From Roseovarius azorensis (GTDB lineage Bacteria > Pseudomonadota > Alphaproteobacteria > Rhodobacterales > Rhodobacteraceae), in NCBI RefSeq assembly GCF_900109455.1, contig NZ_FOAG01000001.1, forward strand, positions 248,001 through 312,000: 64,000 bases of DNA, read 5' to 3'. The position numbers and the translations under genes are program-made. Position 1 is the stretch's first letter. Each line of letters starts with the position of its first letter. The notes beneath the pieces are model-generated. The model ran no database searches and was not told the origin of the DNA. It saw only the letters and a list, made by a program, of their open reading frames with translations. This document shows, in pieces, positions 62,601 to 64,000 of this stretch.

Positions 62601-63627
62601 CAATGCGCAGCGCGTCGATGCGGTGCGCATCGAACCCGAGAGCTATCGTCCGATCCTGATGGAGGACGATCCGGCGCGCCTGCGTCCCTTCGTGCCCTCG
62701 GGACCGGTGACACCGCTTTTCCTCGATCTGCCGCTGCTGACCGGGCAGGAGGTGCCACATGCCCCGCATGTCGCGGTGCTGGCCGATCCCTGGCCGGGAA
62801 CGGCGGCGATCTATGCCTCGGATGAGGATGCGGATTACCGGCTCAATACGCTGATCGCCACGCGCAGCACGGTGGGCGAGACGCTGACACCGCTCTTGCC
62901 CGCCGGCGCGGGCCGGATCGACCGGGGCGATGGTCTTTTTGTGCGGATGCGCCACGGGACGCTGGAAAGTGTGAGCGACGCGGCACTGCTGAACGGGGCC
63001 AATCTATGTGCGATCGGGGACGGCACGCCGGATGCCTGGGAGCTCATTCAGTTCCGCGACGCCGAGCTGGTCGCGCCGGACACCTATATCCTGCGCCACC
63101 GTCTGCGCGGGCAACTGGGCACCGAGGCGGCGGGGGCCAAGGTCTGGCCCGAGGGTTCCATCCTTGTCCGGCTCGATGGCGTGCCGCAGCAGATTGATCT
63201 GAGCGACGCGCAGCGCGGGCAGGCGCGGCATTACCGGATCGGGCCGGGCGGGCGGGGGGTGGATGACCCGGCCTTTGGCCATGCGGTGCTGGCGTTTGAC
63301 GGGCTGGGCTTGCGGCCCTATGCGCCGGTGCATCTGCGGCTGACAGAGACGGGTGGCGATCTGGGCGTCACCTGGATCCGGCGCACGCGGATCGGCGGCG
63401 ACAGGTGGGACACGCCCGAGGTGCCGCTGGCCGAGGAAAGCGAGCGCTACCTGTTGCGCATCCTGCGGGGGGCACAGGTGCTGCGCGAGGTGGTGACCGA
63501 TGCACCCGCATGGACCTATCCCGCCGCCCTGCGCGCGGCGGACGGGCCGGATGCGGGCAAGCGGATCGAGGTGGCGCAGATCTCGGCCGGTTTCGGGCCG
63601 GGTGTCTTTGCCGGGCGTGATCTCTGA
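59620..63627 (+). CDS. GTA orfg15, baseplate multidomain (megatron) protein
   Basis: A 1335-residue hub and tail-tip protein. An N-terminal Gly-rich hydrophobic segment (A-A-I-G-G-A-V-G-G near 6) is followed by A-I-P-x-V-Y-G-R-M-R near 70. From about 415 to 720 a GH-like TIM-barrel domain is seen (F-S-F/S-F-C-I-G-S-E-M near 495, D-F-I-G-I-D-N-Y-M near 570, F-T-E-Y-G near 682), and the phage tail-tip domains continue after 800. The GH-like domain may bind cell-wall or capsule polysaccharide. It closes the GTA cluster. Confidence 0.9.
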   Translation: MATILLSTAGAAIGGAVGGTALGLSSVAIGRFAGAVIGRSIDQRLLGQGSEAVETGRVSRLRLTGAGEGDAIPQVYGRMRVGGQVIWATEFRENVSVTPGSRGGGKGSPRPATPATRAIGYSVSVALALCEGEISRVARVWADGTEVSPASLNMQVYKGTRDQLPDPRIEAVEGAGNVPAYRGIAYVVIEDLDISQFGNRVPQFSFEVCRPSQPGQPGADLDPVRAVRGVALLPGTGEYALATTPVRMNFGFGSGRIANINSPSERTDMTTALEALVEELPACRATSLIVSWFGDDLRCGECRIRPRVEQRQFEAANMPWQVSGLSRTQAGEVPRDADGREVYGGTPADQAVIEAILALQQAGQEVLYYPFILMEQMPGNGLPDPWSDAEDQPVLPWRGRIATSKVPGQPGSPDGTVAAAAEVAAFFGTARAADFNVTPLEAQPVTQPGTGALDLLSFGGAVKVSPVAYHGPDEWSYRRFILHQAALCAAVGGVESFCIGSEMRSLTQIRGADNSFPAVAQLIALAAEVRELLGPQVRISYAADWSEYFGYQPGDGDRFFHLDPLWADENIDFIGIDNYMPLSDWRDGYEHLDARDWPSVYDLDYLQANIEGGEGYDWFYPSAQARAAQRRVPITDEAHAEPWIWRFKDLRGWWQNAHFERVGGERSPVPTAWVPQSKPIRFTEYGCAAVDKGTNQPNRFLDPKSSESSLPHHSSGQRDELIQLQYLRAMAGYWGDPARNPVSEIFEGRMIDMDHAYVWAWDTRPYPHFPGNSALWSDGANYARGHWITGRVSGRRLADMIGEIAGRAGVADLNASRAAGFVRGYLVDQVAGARAALQPLMLAHGVDAVERGGVLLFRRRDGKVNHTVDLERVVRDPELGGVIEETRGSDAELAGRVRLRFVEADADYEAISEEAILPDEATHAVAMSEMPLALTRAEGRQVVERWLSEARVAVDTLRLTLPPSRLAAGAGDVIELPEAAGGGRFRIDRVEQMGNAQRVDAVRIEPESYRPILMEDDPARLRPFVPSGPVTPLFLDLPLLTGQEVPHAPHVAVLADPWPGTAAIYASDEDADYRLNTLIATRSTVGETLTPLLPAGAGRIDRGDGLFVRMRHGTLESVSDAALLNGANLCAIGDGTPDAWELIQFRDAELVAPDTYILRHRLRGQLGTEAAGAKVWPEGSILVRLDGVPQQIDLSDAQRGQARHYRIGPGGRGVDDPAFGHAVLAFDGLGLRPYAPVHLRLTETGGDLGVTWIRRTRIGGDRWDTPEVPLAEESERYLLRILRGAQVLREVVTDAPAWTYPAALRAADGPDAGKRIEVAQISAGFGPGVFAGRDL

Positions 63628-63661
63628 GTGCTGAGCGGGGCGATGTGGCGATTTCAGCGCT

Positions 63662-63688
63662 CCGATGCCAGATCGCGGCTGGCATCGG
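63662..63688 (+). terminator. hairpin after the GTA cluster
   Basis: CCGATGCCAG/CTGGCATCGG (63662-63671/63679-63688), a 10-bp perfect stem with a 7-base loop, 35 bases after the orfg15 stop. No T run directly follows, so it is a weak intrinsic terminator or an mRNA 3'-end stabiliser. It also lies 50 bases before the next gene. Confidence 0.55.
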
Positions 63689-63737
63689 GGCGCGCATCGC
63701 TTTAGGGTCCGGCGCGACAGCAGACCGGAGCAGCGCC

Positions 63738-64000
63738 ATGCCTTTCACCATCGCCACCTGGAACATCAACTCTGTCCGCCTGCGGGCGGGGCTGGTGACA
63801 AGGCTGATGCAGGAGGAGGCGCCGGATATCCTGTGCCTTCAGGAATGCAAGAGCCCGGTCGACAAGATGCCGCTCGCGGAGTTCGCGGCGCTTGGTTATG
63901 CGCATGTCGTGGCGCGCGGGCAAAAGGGCTATAACGGGGTGGCGATCCTGTCGAAGCTGCCGATCGAGGATGCGGGCGACATGGATTTCGCGACCCTCGG
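63738..64000 (+). CDS. xth: exodeoxyribonuclease III (5' part, cut by window end)
   Basis: 87 complete codons from ATG 63738 to the right edge. It begins M-P-F-T-I-A-T-W-N-I-N-S-V-R and has D-I-L-C-L-Q-E-C-K (catalytic Glu) near 30 and G-Y-N-G-V-A-I-L-S-K near 67, the standard N-terminal signatures of the exonuclease III/AP endonuclease family that removes abasic sites. It is unrelated to the GTA genes by function. Confidence 0.92.
   Translation, partial: MPFTIATWNINSVRLRAGLVTRLMQEEAPDILCLQECKSPVDKMPLAEFAALGYAHVVARGQKGYNGVAILSKLPIEDAGDMDFATL

Overview
The window comes from the chromosome of a GC-rich alphaproteobacterium of the Rhodobacterales (Rhodobacteraceae/Roseobacter group). Three things support this: a complete gene transfer agent (GTA) cluster in the Rhodobacter capsulatus orfg1-orfg15 order, a nuoA-N operon containing the small accessory genes typical of that group, and a leucine-catabolism cluster of the Rhodobacterales type. 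No 16S or other species marker is present, so I do not name a genus.

Layout. (1) 1-15.0 kb, + strand: the right-hand part of a prophage with Mu-type head genes (gp35, gp36 and gpG-like) and a lambda-type flexible tail (terminator, tube, frameshifted chaperone pair, tape measure, tip proteins, a 1225-aa J-like tip protein fused to an NlpC/P60 peptidase, fibre genes). It ends with two and a half 308-bp tandem repeats and an adenine DNA methylase. The prophage is cut by the left window edge. (2) 15.0-16.7 kb: a Hint (hedgehog/intein) domain protein on the minus strand and a repeat-rich spacer. (3) 16.7-26.7 kb: leucine/isovalerate degradation: isovaleryl-CoA dehydrogenase, an LprI-like protein, an acyl-CoA synthetase, both methylcrotonyl-CoA carboxylase subunits, a GST-like protein, HMG-CoA lyase and an enoyl-CoA (methylglutaconyl-CoA) hydratase. 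A divergent ompW with an FNR-type box interrupts it. The set converts isovaleryl-CoA to acetyl-CoA plus acetoacetate. A strong promoter with a TGAACA-AG-TGTTCA operator precedes ivd.

(4) 26.9-45.6 kb: all fourteen complex I genes nuoA-N with ten interspersed accessory genes: small membrane proteins, putative lipoproteins or exported proteins, an NTF2-like protein, a cysteine-free carboxymuconolactone-decarboxylase-like protein, and a membrane protein sharing an about 80-residue helix-hairpin-helix module with an extension of NuoE. (5) 45.7-48.9 kb: birA, coaX and rnj (biotin ligase, pantothenate kinase, RNase J). BirA could biotinylate the methylcrotonyl-CoA carboxylase encoded upstream. (6) 49.0-63.6 kb: the GTA structural cluster from small terminase to the 1335-aa baseplate protein. 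It is preceded by a consensus promoter followed directly by a perfect-looking intrinsic terminator, and is interrupted between orfg2 and orfg3 by about 620 bp of non-coding imperfect repeats. (7) 63.7 kb to the end: the start of an exodeoxyribonuclease III gene.

Most interesting for follow-up: the 308-bp repeats carrying copies of a fibre-gene 3' end, the duplicated helix-hairpin-helix module in the nuo operon, the promoter/terminator leader and repeat-filled gap of the GTA, the canonical A AAA AAC frameshift site, and the regulatory palindromes before ivd and ompW.
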